Shown here: piece by piece, positions 34,759-45,693 of the stretch | How positions within the stretch are numbered: position 1 is the stretch's first letter | How the letters are laid out: every line of letters starts with the position of its first letter | From: Didymella arachidicola | Taxonomy: Eukaryota > Ascomycota > Dothideomycetes > Pleosporales > Didymellaceae | Length of the DNA: 64,000 nt | NCBI GenBank assembly: GCA_016630955.3 | Contig: CM049987.1 | Span: forward strand, 1,240,001-1,304,000 | Direction of reading: 5' to 3' | Notes under the pieces: generated by a model | The model's database searches: none | The model's input: the letters and a program-made list of their open reading frames with translations, nothing else | What the model was told of the DNA's origin: nothing | Program-made: the position numbers and the translations under genes

Positions 34759-35568
34759 TCATCGTACGTATTTGGACTGTTTGCGAGGGTTAGCGGTGCG
34801 TTGGAGGAGGATCTGGCAGGCTTACCATGAACTTCTTATGGAAGTCAGACCGGAGCATGTCGTTTATGAATTCCTTCTTCTTGTTCCGGTCTTCTGTGCC
34901 GCGGGCTTGGTTCTTGAAGACGACGTCGTCGTCCCAGCGGCGCTTCATTGCGAAGTCGTTCTTGTTCAGCAGGGGGTTGCCGCGCGCGACGTCAATCTCG
35001 CGCTGTTCTTCTTCTTCTGCGGCGCGTTCGCGGTCTTCCTTGGCTTTTGCTTCGGCGCGCTCCTTCTTGATCTTTTCCAGTTCGCGCATCAACGCAGCCG
35101 TCTCATCTTCGTCGTCGTCGTCGTCACTGGTCGGTGTTAGCGGGCTTCGGTGGTGTAGGTCTGGAGGGTCGCTCACTCTTCGTCGCTGCTTTCGCCTTCC
35201 TCGCTACTATCGTCTGCATCTTCATCTCTGTATTTCTCAAGCACTTCTATCCGCCTCCTCTTTGCAGCCTCCTCATCCTCGACGCCTTCTTCACCCGCAA
35301 CATCCTCGATCTGGCGCTTGGCGCTGCTGGAGTCCGTGACAGCCTCTGGCTCAACGTAAGTACCGTTCTTCTTGGCGTAGTGGCGCGCCTCGGCCTCGAG
35401 GAGCTCGGCGCGCAAGTCGCGCTGATATCCGTCTGCATCACCGCCCTGGCCGGCTTGTCTGTGCTTGAGGGTTGTGTGTGCAGGGAGCAGACGCTGGTGG
35501 TAGGCAGGGCCGCGCTGGGCTTCTTTGCCGCGTGCGGGATCAAACGTCGGTCTGTGGGCGGTCGTCAT
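34759..35568 (-). CDS. CWC15: Pre-mRNA splicing factor CWC15
   Basis: Three exons (35568-35177, 35126-34826, 34776-34759) give 236 residues. The N terminus MTTAHRPTFDPARGKEAQ and the segment PAYHQRLLPAHTTLKHRQ are the Cwc15/Cwf15 hallmark. An acidic-basic middle follows (SSDEE, DDDDDEDE and a Glu/Lys coiled coil). The C terminus is WDDDVVFKNQARGT, FINDMLRSDFHKKFM and, from an 18-base last exon, SKYVR. The protein is a component of the Prp19-associated (NineTeen) spliceosomal complex. Recovery of the tiny last exon with its conserved end makes the model firm. It is divergent from RRP45, with 222 bases between the start codons. Confidence 0.95.
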
Positions 35569-35790
35569 GTTGTCGGGTTGATATTTCGAGTAGGGCGATG
35601 GTTCTGTGGCAGATTTCGGGAGTCTTGGGCGTGGTTGTTGTGCAGATACAGAGAGTGCAAGTGATGCATGCTGAACATTGAAGATGGCGCTCAGGCCGTC
35701 GGTGGTGATTTTCGCCGACGCTACATTTTCAGAACCACCCGCCTCGACACAGCTACGTCAAAGACGCCCAGCGGAGTCGCCTCGGATAGA
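35569..35790. promoter_or_regulatory. Bidirectional promoter region, CWC15 / RRP45
   Basis: The 222 bases between two divergent start codons of RNA-processing genes. It must contain both promoters and 5' UTRs; no specific site is recognised. Confidence 0.6.
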
Positions 35791-36744
35791 ATGCCTCGTG
35801 AAGCCGAGATCTCAATCAACGAGCGCGAGTTCATCAAGCAGGCGCTGCAGGAGCAGATCCGTCTCGATGGGCGCGCATTCGACGCTTTTCGCTCTTTAGA
35901 GCTTACCTTTGGTGAAGAGTACGGCGTCGCAGATGTGCAATTGGGCAAGACAAGGTAGGCACGGCTGATCATTTTGGTGCTGCTTCATTTGTAGCTTACT
36001 ATGGTTAGGGTCATTGCCCGCATCTCAGTCGATGTGGTCACACCAGCACCGGAGCGCAAGTTCGATGGAGTCTTCCAGATCGTGACCGAGTTCTCGCCCA
36101 TGGCTTCACCGGCCTTCGAGATTGGACGGCCCACGGACGCTGAGGTTATTCTCTCACGCATTCTCGAGAAAGCAATCCGTCGCTCGAACGCCCTTGACAC
36201 CGAGTCTCTCTGCATCATTGCGGGGCAGAAGTGCTTTGCACTCCGCGCCGATGTACACATTATCGACCACGACGGAGGACTGATTGACGCTTCTTGCATC
36301 GCCGTCATGGCTGCGCTGCAACACTTCAGGCGACCTGACGTGCAGGTGGAGGGCGAGAAAGCCATCATCTTGAGCGTCCGCGAGCGCGAACCTATCCCTC
36401 TCTCGATATTGCACCAGCCGCTGTGCGTGACCTTCTCGTACTTTGAGGATGGCGAAATCTATCTGGTCGATGCAAACGTTGCCGAGGAGCAGGTGCGCGA
36501 TGGTCAGGTTATCATTACCATGAACAAGCATGGCGAGGTTTGCCAAATCGCAAAGTACGGAGGCGCAACCATCAACCCGCTGGCCATCTTGAACTGCACC
36601 AATGTCGCACTGGAAAAGGTCAAACAGATGACCAAATTCGTTCAGCAAAAGCTAGACGAGGACAACACAAGGAGGAATCCAAAGAGCTTGATGAACGAGC
36701 TCAGTGCTGAGAACGCACGAGAGAACGCAGCTATCCCAGGCTGA
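35791..36744 (+). CDS. RRP45: Exosome complex subunit RRP45 (RNase PH fold)
   Basis: Two exons (35791-35954, 36009-36744) joined across a 54-base intron give 299 residues. The N terminus EISINEREFIKQALQEQIRL with DGRAFDAFRSLELTFG and, across the splice, VQLGKTRVIARIS is the RNase PH-fold entry typical of Rrp45/PM-Scl75. CIIAGQKCFALRADVHIID and DASCIAVMAALQHFRRPDV follow. Rrp45 is one of six catalytically inactive ring subunits of the 3'-5' RNA exosome in nucleus and cytoplasm. The frame is open 123 bases further upstream, but the ATG at 35791 sits just before the conserved start. Confidence 0.95.
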
Positions 36745-37539
36745 GCAATTGTAGACATGCTCCTTACACATCACGAAGAATCTAGCCAGCGACGAGCACT
36801 ACGATGCTCCGCAGCACCCTCCAGCAATGCGCGACATTTCGTCCGAACGGCTTGCTCACCTGAGTGAGAGACGAGTGGATGCAGATTGCGACGATACAGT
36901 GGGTCGACGTCCGAAGATCATGTGGAGCTCCGGGTAGGTGAAAGTAGGCGCAGCGTTGTGAAATGCAAATACTAGGAAATCCAGGGAACATTCCAAGTGA
37001 ATGCAGAGACCACGGAGCAAGCAGGATTCTAGAGTAGCCATGTCGAGCAATGCACTGCGAGGTAGCAGTCGACAATCTACCTGGTTCAACGCACGTTGGG
37101 CGTTTACGGAAACTCAAATTCTAGATCCTATGAGCTTTGACGTGCAGATGCTGATGCTGACTATGCATGCGTTCCAGAAACACTATCGGATGGTCATGAC
37201 TCGGACCCGAGCACCCCTGCACCTTGCAAGCATCAGCAACACCAACTGCATTCCTCCAAATCTCGTCCGGATGCATGTGAAACAGCCCACCTTAGCATCG
37301 GCCGAGCGTGGCAGATATATACTTTGGATAGCAGCACATGAAATCACATATTAACACCAATTGCAATTCCATCTCCTCACTGACGCACGATCTCGAGATC
37401 GCGAACATTGCGTCATCTCGCGACTGACGTCGTTCACCCAAACTCCAAGCTCCAAGCCATTGGCGCATGCGACTGATACAGCTTCTTGCTCCGACTTCCA
37501 TCAACTCCATTCCCGTCACGCAAGCTCGCACAATCAAAC
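36745..37539. other. Intergenic region
   Basis: About 795 bases between RRP45 and the DUF4336 gene, both on the plus strand. Only short frames without domains are present. Assumed to be 3' UTR and promoter. Confidence 0.4.
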
Positions 37540-38467
37540 ATGTCGTCGAAACTAGTTCCTTCAGACCCGGCCAAGGTCATGGTCATTCGTGAGGTTGTAC
37601 CCAGGACCATCACAACATTCTCCGTCCCCTTCTGGCGCTTTGGCAAGATAAAGATTGGTGGAAGGGGCACAGTCGGTACGCAGTCGTTATCTCAATGGTA
37701 GTATGCAGCTAACGTGCTCCTCAGTGCGCCTCCAATCCGGATCGCTCGCCGTCTTCTCGCCCGTCGCGCTCACAGACGAAGTCAAAGCCAAAGTCGCCGA
37801 ACTAGGAGAAGTCCGCTACATCTGCGCGCCAGACGCAGAGGTACGTGTCCTACACCAATGCTTTCGCAACTTACTAAAACTCCCCCAGCACCACATCTTC
37901 CTCGGCCCCTGGCACTCCGCCTACCCGCAAGCCCAGATCCTCGGCCCCGAGACCCTCCCCGAGCTCCGCGCCAAAGACAAATCCAAGGAACACGTCCCCT
38001 TCACCCACCTCTTCCGCGCCTCCAAGACGCTGGACACAATCTCGCCCGAGTTCGACGCCGAGTTCGACTGGGAATACGTGCACGCGCACGCCAACAAGGA
38101 AATCGTCTTCCACCACCGACCCACACGCACCCTCATCGAAGCAGATTACATGTTCAACTCGCCGCCGACGGAGCAGTTCAGCAAGACGGGCGTAGATCCG
38201 AGCTCGGGGCTCCTGACCAGGATCTTTGGCGCGCTGACAAGCACGCAGGGCAAGGCGCTCGCGCAGCAGCGCATGATCTGGTGGGGTACGAGCGCGGCGG
38301 ACCGCAAGAGCTTTGCGGCGAGCACGGCGCGCATTGATAAATGGGATTTTGACCGCTTGATCCCGTGTCATGGAGATGTGATTGAGACGGGTGCGAAGAG
38401 TGTGTTTCAGAAGGTGTTGAAGTGGCATCTTGATCTGGCGAGACAGGAGGGGTTCAAGGACTCGTAG
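37540..38467 (+). CDS. DUF4336 domain protein
   Basis: Three exons (37540-37675, 37725-37840, 37889-38467) give 276 residues. The second intron is 48 bases, in frame and stop-free. Recognisable segments are the entry TTFSVPFWRFGKIKIGGRGT, SGSLAVFSPVALTDEVK, VRYICAPDAEHHIFLGPW, the late HRPTRTLIEADYMFN and FDRLIPCHGDVIETG. The HHxFLGPW and IPCHGD elements recall a degenerate metallo-beta-lactamase fold, which the family is thought to share, but a full HxHxDH site is absent. The biochemical role is unknown. A likely polyadenylation hexamer-like AATAAA lies near 38572. Confidence 0.85.
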
Positions 38468-38740
38468 GGTGGTGGTACAAATGGCTGGGATGTTGTGTTG
38501 ATGGAGTCGAAGAGCATGGGTGTTGTGTTGGGGAGATGATCAATGTCTGTTGTCGTATTTCAAAGTATTCAATAATAAAACTTCATCACCCAGATCTTAC
38601 TTGCTTATACTGCCTTCGCAGAACCCCGTCACTACACTCTTCACACCCTCCATATCGTGGACTCAGTCCTTCCTTCACAGCCCCACGCGCAAGACTAATC
38701 CCATCCACGAGAGCTCTCTTTGTCTGTACTATCCCCCGTT

Positions 38741-39241
38741 TCAACTTGTCTGCCGCCCCCTCCCTGCTCCTCTACTACATCCAGTCTTCTTGAGCGCATA
38801 GTACGCAGCTGTGAACATAGCACCGAGTACAGCGCACGCAGGCGCGCACACGAGAATGAACAGTGCAAGACCATGCACCCTTCCAGCCATGCTCTCACCC
38901 CTGCCGTCGCGCCACGAAGTCCGCAAGACCGGGACGCCAGCGCACAGAATCAGCACCGCGCACGTAGTGCAGCAGCCGAACAGAAGCCCACAGACTATGC
39001 ACGTCCAGTGCCGTGCGAGCGGGCGTATGGGCGGCGAGGACTTGAATGTCTGCCATATGTGCAGGTAGAATATGCATGCGAAGATCCAGTTCTGCGCGCA
39101 TATGCGGTAGGCGAGACGATTTGAAGAGCGCAGGTAGGTGATGAGGGGCGTGAAGATGTATTCGAGCAAGCGGAATGGGAGGTTGAGTGTGTCGATGGTG
39201 CGCTGTGCCCAGGGGTGGAGTGGACTGACCGGAGGGCTCAT
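38741..39241 (-). CDS. Small multi-pass membrane protein, function unknown
   Basis: An intronless frame; I use the second ATG (MSPPVSPLHPWAQRTIDT), giving 166 residues, while an upstream ATG at 39292 would add 17. Hydrophobic segments around FACIFYLHIW, CIVCGLLFGCCTTCAVLILC and LALFILVCAPACAVLGAMF suggest three helices, the latter two Cys-rich. No family is recognised. It lies between the 3' end of the DUF4336 gene and POL4, whose stop is about 140 bases from this start. The coding call rests on hydrophobic pattern and frame length only. Confidence 0.55.
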   Translation of the reverse strand: MSPPVSPLHPWAQRTIDTLNLPFRLLEYIFTPLITYLRSSNRLAYRICAQNWIFACIFYLHIWQTFKSSPPIRPLARHWTCIVCGLLFGCCTTCAVLILCAGVPVLRTSWRDGRGESMAGRVHGLALFILVCAPACAVLGAMFTAAYYALKKTGCSRGAGRGRQTS

Positions 39242-39383
39242 TATCAAGGGAGAAGGAAGCTGGTGCGTCGATCTTCGAGGTAGGGGCAGCACATGGCTCT
39301 GGGTGCGTGTATATGAAGATGTTTGGTTGCACTGTCACAGGTACAACACGCGGCGTTTGCGCCTGATCACCACCTGTTGCTCA

Positions 39384-41504
39384 CTACGTCACCCTGTACT
39401 CGGGTGGGACATACGCCAGTCCAAGGCCCTCGAACACCCTCTTCTCCGCATCCTCTGGTGTTCCGTCGACACCGTTCTCGCCTTCGAGTAGTATCGCCTC
39501 GCCGTTGCTGCGACTACGGATCCCGCTGCTGTCGAACTTCCAACCTTTCACGGCTTTCGCGTATCGCCGGAGGTCACGTTGGAATGTGGTGCCGCCGCTC
39601 CAGCCCATTACTGCACAGCCCACGGTTCTCCAGGGTGCGATGATGATATCGACTCTGCGGTGGATGTTCGGGTTCTTGGCCTTGGGGTTGACCTCGAGGT
39701 CTTGTTCGCGAGTCGGCCATTCTGGGTCCTGCCACACGACGAGCGCTTTGTCCAACGTATCAAAGCCCACCCCATGGCCTTTGGTGGAACGGAAGGGCAG
39801 TGCATGTTGGCCCCTTTGCGTATTGGTCAGGCTCATTGTGAGAGTGTGCGTAATCCATTCGTCAGTCTCCAGGGACTCGACGATCTCTCTGACCAGTCCA
39901 GCGGTGGATTCGAGGTCCGGGTGCGAGACGATCATATCAACGTCACCAGAGGCTTGCTTACCGCGTCGGTAGCCGCCAACAATGGTTACTGTGATGCGTT
40001 CATCGCGCAGCTTGACAGCGTGCTGTCGGACGACATCTGCGACCTGCTCGACTTCTGCTCGAGGAATTGGATCCAAGAACTCGTCGTAGTATTTGACGCC
40101 AATCTGCTGTACACGATCTAAGTCATTCCACCCAAACTCGATGATGTCATCGAGCTCGTTCCAAGCGTTGTTGTAGTAGAAGTGGCGCGCAGTCTTCGCA
40201 CCAACGCCCCATATATCGTAAAACGAGCGCAGGACTTTCATCGCTTCTTCGTTCTCGTAATCTTCAACTACTTGGATCTTGCCGGTGTTCTTCCATTCCA
40301 CGAACAGCACAGCAGTCTTCTCGTCGCATCCTGGCAGCTGAGCAATCTCGCGAGGATGGGTCAATCTATAAGGGTAGGCTGCGATGGCAGCTATCATAGT
40401 CGAGTACGCGCGAACCCCTATCTCGTCGTTGATGAGCGTTCTAGCAGTGCGAATCTTCTTTAGTTCAACAAGGAAGTCCTCATTGGGACCGTTTGCGGGT
40501 GTAAAGCGTTGACATGCGTACTTGATGCCTTTCTTGACCCATTCGGGTGGTTCGGGCGTATCACTATCGGTGCCATCGTATTCACTTGTGGTCTGCTGCA
40601 GTAGGTGTGCTGTAGCTGAAACAAACGTAGGCTTATTTGGTTGCAAGGTAGGCGCGGAACTCTTACCCTCAAATCGATGAGCATTAAGATTAGGTCCGGC
40701 CTTGTAAGGCTGGAAGTGCGATCTTGCAGGGTTCTCCTCTGCATCTGCCTTCGCTCTTTCCAATATGTTACCCTCATCATCCGGACGAGTTGCTACCAAG
40801 GTCTGAGAAGCTGGTGCGCCACTGAGCTTGTTTGAAGGCGGTACCGTCCTAGGTCTCGGATTGGCCGACTTGGAGCGTTCGCGTACGCGACCGGTGTACA
40901 CCAACTTGTCGTTCAAGGGTAGTATGTGGCCGGCCTGGACGCTGTCTACCAACCAGTCCACCCGTATTACCCAGACAATGTCTTCCCCCGGACGATCTTC
41001 GAACACGGGCAGGACCTGTGCAGATTTCGCATCGAGTTCAGTACTCTCTACTTCCTTGTTCTGTTGCTCGTTTCTGATGGTGGAGCCGTCGACAACCTCA
41101 TCTTCGGTAGCGGAGCCATCGTCATGCGCTTCATCTAAATTGGTCAAGTTTCCAGGGCGCTTTCTCTTCTTGCTCGCGTGATCGTTAGTCTTGTTTGGAC
41201 TAGCAGGCCGATTTGATGCAACATGCTCTTCGACCGTTAGTTTCCGAGACCGAAGTTCGAATTCGGCTCTCCGTTTGGTTGACACCTTCCCAATAAAGAT
41301 CTTCGCCCTGGAGGCATCTGTTGTGAATGGCGCATCGAATTGGCATAGCGTCTCTTTCAGGTGCTTCTCTTCACCGTCCTTCAAATGCGCTGACAGGATT
41401 GCAATTGGCAGTAAGCTGCTCAGATCGAGGCCAAGGTTCGAGACCGTAGACTTTGGGGAAAGGGATCCGTCCCTGAGCTTCGGTTGGTGTTCAATATCGT
41501 CCAT
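39384..41504 (-). CDS. POL4: DNA polymerase family X, POL4-like (BRCT + polymerase beta domain)
   Basis: The frame gives 706 residues from the ATG at 41504. A likely in-frame 51-base intron (40616-40666, GTAAGA...TTCAG) would reduce this to 689. The N terminus contains a BRCT-like domain (SLLPIAILSAHL ... VWVIRVDWLVDSVQAGHILP). The C-terminal half is a family-X polymerase: an 8-kDa domain (AYPYRLTHPREIAQLPGC), the helix-hairpin-helix WGVGAKTARHFYYN, the nucleotide-binding GGYRRGK with the metal-binding pair GDVDMIVSHPD, and the third carboxylate in RRVDIIIAPW. All catalytic Asp residues are present. Pol4 fills gaps during non-homologous end joining. Confidence 0.92.
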   Translation of the reverse strand: MDDIEHQPKLRDGSLSPKSTVSNLGLDLSSLLPIAILSAHLKDGEEKHLKETLCQFDAPFTTDASRAKIFIGKVSTKRRAEFELRSRKLTVEEHVASNRPASPNKTNDHASKKRKRPGNLTNLDEAHDDGSATEDEVVDGSTIRNEQQNKEVESTELDAKSAQVLPVFEDRPGEDIVWVIRVDWLVDSVQAGHILPLNDKLVYTGRVRERSKSANPRPRTVPPSNKLSGAPASQTLVATRPDDEGNILERAKADAEENPARSHFQPYKAGPNLNAHRFEGKSSAPTLQPNKPTFVSATAHLLQQTTSEYDGTDSDTPEPPEWVKKGIKYACQRFTPANGPNEDFLVELKKIRTARTLINDEIGVRAYSTMIAAIAAYPYRLTHPREIAQLPGCDEKTAVLFVEWKNTGKIQVVEDYENEEAMKVLRSFYDIWGVGAKTARHFYYNNAWNELDDIIEFGWNDLDRVQQIGVKYYDEFLDPIPRAEVEQVADVVRQHAVKLRDERITVTIVGGYRRGKQASGDVDMIVSHPDLESTAGLVREIVESLETDEWITHTLTMSLTNTQRGQHALPFRSTKGHGVGFDTLDKALVVWQDPEWPTREQDLEVNPKAKNPNIHRRVDIIIAPWRTVGCAVMGWSGGTTFQRDLRRYAKAVKGWKFDSSGIRSRSNGEAILLEGENGVDGTPEDAEKRVFEGLGLAYVPPEYRVT

Positions 41505-41632
41505 ATCCAACAATACTACTGTAGCGATTCGATAAGACCAAGCAAGGGGGTGTCAGGAAGTGTCCAAAAAGCGTGTCCGCGGTCTGCGAAAGCAATGATG
41601 TGGCTGGTCAGACATCGTATCATGCACCAGAA

Positions 41633-41941
41633 TTAATGCGATAGTGTGTCGTGTATACAATGGTCAAATGCGAGGTTGAGCTGAAATGCGATGACGACAC
41701 GGTGAGGTGCGGTCGCAACGCGATCCACCAGCCCGTTCTTGCCTAGACCGGTTTCGACATTATCGTCCACATCAACCAATGACTGCAAGTGAGGGGTGAC
41801 CGCGCCATCTTCTCCAGCTAGCGAGGACAGCGATGTCGTACGCGGCCGTTGGAGACAGCTGCCACTTGCATAGTTCGTGCTTGACTTTTGGCAGCGGCTC
41901 GCTAGCTTCTCAAAGGATTCATCATCATCAACCTGCGACAT
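41633..41941 (-). CDS. Possible small protein, unrecognised
   Basis: A 102-codon open frame starting MSQVDDDESFEKLASRC in a good start context (AAACATGTCG). Its Ser/Asp/Glu-rich composition looks like real coding sequence rather than a shadow, and no gene overlaps it. No domain, signal peptide or membrane helix is seen. It lies on the same strand as POL4, about 130 bases upstream of it. It could instead be a 5' exon or leader of POL4 transcripts, or chance. Confidence 0.3.
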   Translation of the reverse strand: MSQVDDDESFEKLASRCQKSSTNYASGSCLQRPRTTSLSSLAGEDGAVTPHLQSLVDVDDNVETGLGKNGLVDRVATAPHRVVIAFQLNLAFDHCIHDTLSH

Positions 41942-42681
41942 GTTTCATCTTAAAAACAGTTGGCCAATGCTTTTCTCTACACCGGTTCATGCTCTATCGG
42001 GAAGGCACCAACCGGTGTACTTGGTTACACCATTGCGCATGAAGCCTCTCGTCCGTCAGCTCACGATGTGTGACCTGGCGATAGACCACGAGCTTATCTA
42101 CAATCCCTGAGGGATGCAGTCTGGCCAGCAGATGTTAGCACGAGGTTACAATGCGCCCTTGCGTGTCAACGTCTTTTGATCATCCCTCAATGCGTTTCGC
42201 GACGCGCTCTTACGTGCCCTCGGCAAACAAGCATTCTCCGCCAATCGCCGTCAATGCGGAGCATGAGGAATTCTGCAGCTTTTCTACCATTCTGCCTAGC
42301 AAGCATTGCTCTGACACCCAGCGAGTCGGGCAAAGATGGCGCGAACGTGGGCAGTTGTTTCTCCTTGCGGCCGATCCTTCCTGTTCTGATGGCCAGCCGC
42401 TGTTTCGGATTGATCCCAGGGCACGAGTCAAGAAACAGATATATAGTAAGGTGGCCACCCATGATGCTGTTTCTTCAGGCGAATTGACTTCCGACCCCTA
42501 CTACCTGGACTGTAGTGATTAACCCGCGTCTGATGACTGCGTGCCTTTCGTTCATATTCTCTCATTACCCGACTTTCGCTTTTCTGGAATTAGCGTTTAC
42601 GCCTGCTACGTGACAGCATTACAAGCTCGACATACTCATCAGCACCTATCCCAACATCTCAACTTGTACTACAAAATCACA
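41942..42681. other. Intergenic region
   Basis: About 740 bases upstream of the small secreted-protein gene. Frames of up to 123 codons carry no recognisable feature. A TATA-like AGATATATAG lies near 42437, some 240 bases before the ATG. Confidence 0.4.
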
Positions 42682-43180
42682 ATGCGCTCCTTCATCGTGA
42701 TGGCCGTTATGGCTCTGTTGGCTTTCGTCGCCGCAATGCCGATCACTCCTTCGGCTCCCCATCTCTCAAAGCGCGCGGAGCAACTCCGACTTGAGGGCCT
42801 ACGCGAGGTATGTTGACTATTGACGCTCGATGTGATAACAAGCTAATTGTCCTCAGTTTGACATCGCCGAGCGCCTCTCAGCACCGATCGTCGACTCTGA
42901 CGAACTCGAGCCCTTCCTGACCCGCTTCCACAACAAGCTCTCTGCCATGATTGAATCATTGTCCGGCGAGGACGAGGACGACTTCGACGTTGAGGGCGAT
43001 GTTGCGCCTGGATCAGTTGAGGCTCCCCAGATGCTTCCCAAGACCAGCACACGTGGATCCAGCATTTATCGATCACTATGCGCACTTTTCCACGGCGGCG
43101 AGGACGACCTAGGCTACGAGGGCAAAGAGGCGCAATGGCGCAGGCCTGAGGGTATGAAGCATTGGGGAGGTGGTCATTAA
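42682..43180 (+). CDS. Small secreted protein with Kex2-like site
   Basis: Two exons (42682-42807, 42857-43180; 49-base GTATGT...CTCAG intron) give 149 residues. Residues 1-20 (MRSFIVMAVMALLAFVAAMP) form a clear signal peptide. A dibasic SKRAEQ at about 30-33 is a likely Kex2 cleavage site, leaving a mature protein of about 117 residues. The mature part is acidic in the middle (GEDEDDFDVEGDV) and contains one Cys only, so it is not a typical Cys-rich effector. No family is recognised. The start is fixed by the signal peptide. Confidence 0.75.
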
Positions 43181-43529
43181 GTCGTGAGCGTCCTGACCAC
43201 CCTGTTCCTGGTGCTTGGCCGACGTATTCTGGTTTGATTGGAAATACAATGAATAACCAGCACGACACATTTACTATGCAGAACAGTGACATCTCTCCTT
43301 TGACCCATCTTACGGCTTCCAGACCCTTCACCTATTTCATGGCAAGCTGATCCAATATATGCGCAGAAGTTCGGGCTCAAAAACCACATCATCGTTGAGC
43401 TTCCTCCGAAACACCCTTCCAAGGCTAAAAGGAGAGCAGCCAGCGAGATTGCATGTAAACCTGCGATTGACGGTTTCGCGCCTGGGGCGTCTGACTTGTT
43501 TTGCTATAGGCAGATATTGATAAACTGTC
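43181..43529. other. Convergent 3' region
   Basis: About 350 bases between the secreted-protein gene (+) and the DUF3176 gene (-). Likely 3' UTRs; nothing else recognised. Confidence 0.4.
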
Positions 43530-45693
43530 TCAGACCCTGTGGTCTGCAACAAGTCGCAAACAATCGTCTTTCTCACCAACCTGGTACCTAACTGATGCGA
43601 CTGGCTTTTTGCTGTCAATCTCTTCTCGCAACAACCGCTGGGACTCATCACTGAATCCATACAAGAGCGTTGGTCGAGCACTCTCTTTCCATACCGGCAG
43701 CCGCAACCTTGTTGATTCAACGATCACCATGCTTACGTAGATAAACCCGGTGGTTAGCATAGTGATCGGGAACAGAAGGTACCACCAGTTGACCTGCACG
43801 TGAATAGTCCACCTCTGAAGGACGCCGTCTTGCTTCTGTGACGAAGTGTTCCGTATCTGGTTCGTCAGGCTCCGCGCCACATTATCAAAGGTCAAAGTTA
43901 AATTTGTGGAGTTCCACAAAGCGTCGATGATCAATGGCTGTGGTGATATACCTCCCGGATACCCAACATTGTTGGCTCCCCGCCAGGGTCCTTTGCCGGT
44001 GCCGGATTCTCCACCCGCCTTGGTGATAAACTGGTCCAGCCATGTCATGGTGGTGATTATGAATGCTTGCGAGACATTGAAGCGTCGGTTCATGCTAAGC
44101 GCATTTGGTAAGCCCTCATAAGGGATGACCAACTGAAGGTCATGGTGGAGGTCTGTCCGGTCTAGCAGATTATTGCCTAATTCGTCGGCCGTTTCTTTGG
44201 CTAGAGTCTCGTTGACGGGAACCGTATAGTAGCTGTAGTCGAATGCATAGGACCAAGGTTCTCTATTTGACCAACTCCCCACAACATGTTCCTGGAGTAC
44301 GTTGTTGACGCTGACCGCCTGGTATGCCTGTGCGCAGAGGTATAGGGCGCATTCTGTGGCTATCGGTGTAGTCTCGTTCCAGAGGGCATTCTTGTCCTGG
44401 AACTCTTCGGAGGCTCTGATTGTTGTGAACGCCATGAGCAAAGCTTCATGGTTTCTATGTGCGATGGTGTTTCCGGCCAAATTTGTGCTGTTCAATATCA
44501 GCAAGGTTGCCGGGTTTTCAATATCCGTGCGATTGAACTGTTTGTTATAATTCCTGATGTTGGCCGTGGGGAGGCTCCATATTGTATAGTCGCCTTCGTA
44601 GTCCTCGCCCAAGCCCCAGGGTACAGACACACCATTGACGCCGAATTCTGCAGACGACTCAAGGCTGGAAGAGACATCTGCGCAAGAGCTACAGACGGCA
44701 GCCGATGAAAACAATGGCCAAGTGCAATTACCAGTAGCACAAACAAAGCTAGTATGTTCCTGCAGAGCAATTGACGGGTTGCGAAACCCGTTGTACATCG
44801 CGCTCACGATTCCAAAGTCTGGCCGCTCCGATATCTCCATGAAAGATGACATGTTCCTCCGTCCTGGTGGTATGTTGCCCTTGTTTGTTTTGAAATTGAA
44901 AATACCGCCACGAATATCTCTGGCGAATCCAATGGCCGCATCTAAACTTCGACTGTAGTTGTCAAGGCGCCCCTGGACTGTGATGACCGCCTGGAGGAAA
45001 GGATCCAAAGCGATTGTTCCTACGATGACCAAGGCACCAAGAGCTGCCCAATGTCTACAAATCTCTGGTCAGTATATACTTTGCCTACAGTGAGTTATAC
45101 TCCGAACACGCTTACCTGGCCTTGAGCCAAATGAACAAACGAGCACCTCCCCATGGCCCTTTAGCTGCTTCGTCGAATCTCTCAAATGCTACGAGTCGAT
45201 CTGACCGCTTGTATAGCCAATTCCATTTCTGTTGGCCAACACACGCGCTCAGCGCAAAAGCAAGTGTTACTCGTGCCAGAGTCCCCAGCGTAGATACCAC
45301 TGTATTCAAGGATACTGCGAGAGGCCAGCGATCCAAGGAGTTGCCATTCTCTTGATTGAGCAGACTGATGATGGCAATAATAGATACCAGACTTATAAGC
45401 ATCGCTCCAATTTCAAGCGACCATGAAGCCAAGCTTGCGCGGAGAGCTCCAGGTGACGAAGTCGTCGTAGTCTTCTTTGCAGAGGTCGAGTCGATGTGAC
45501 TCAGCTCGTATGCGATGGATGGAGCCGCCGAAGTGGAGTAATTCCTTTGGGCAGGTTCGGACAACCTAGGCATTAGGAGGTCGTAGCTGTTGTTGTGCGT
45601 GGATTGTGTCTCTGCCGAGGCGAATGGCCATGTCGAGGCACCGGAAAGATCGCTCTGTGATGTCGGCAATAGTGGACTGACATTGGTGGCCAT
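43530..45693 (-). CDS. DUF3176 fungal membrane protein (intact copy)
   Basis: Exons 45693-45116 and 45054-43530 (61-base intron with GTAAGC donor) give 700 residues. The first 110 residues are polar. DUF3176 begins at SLASWSLEIGAMLISLVSIIAI, continues through a second helix and FIWLKARHWAALGALVIVGT (split by the intron), then a large extracellular part with FGIVSAMYNGFRNPS and FVCATGNCTWPLF, many Asn sequons and paired Cys. A final helix (WYLLFPITMLTTGFIYVSM) precedes a cytosolic tail. The function of this fungal family is unknown; topology suggests a plasma-membrane protein with a glycosylated loop. The start at 45693 is chosen before the Ser-rich N terminus. A degenerate paralogue lies just upstream on the same strand. 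Confidence 0.88.
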
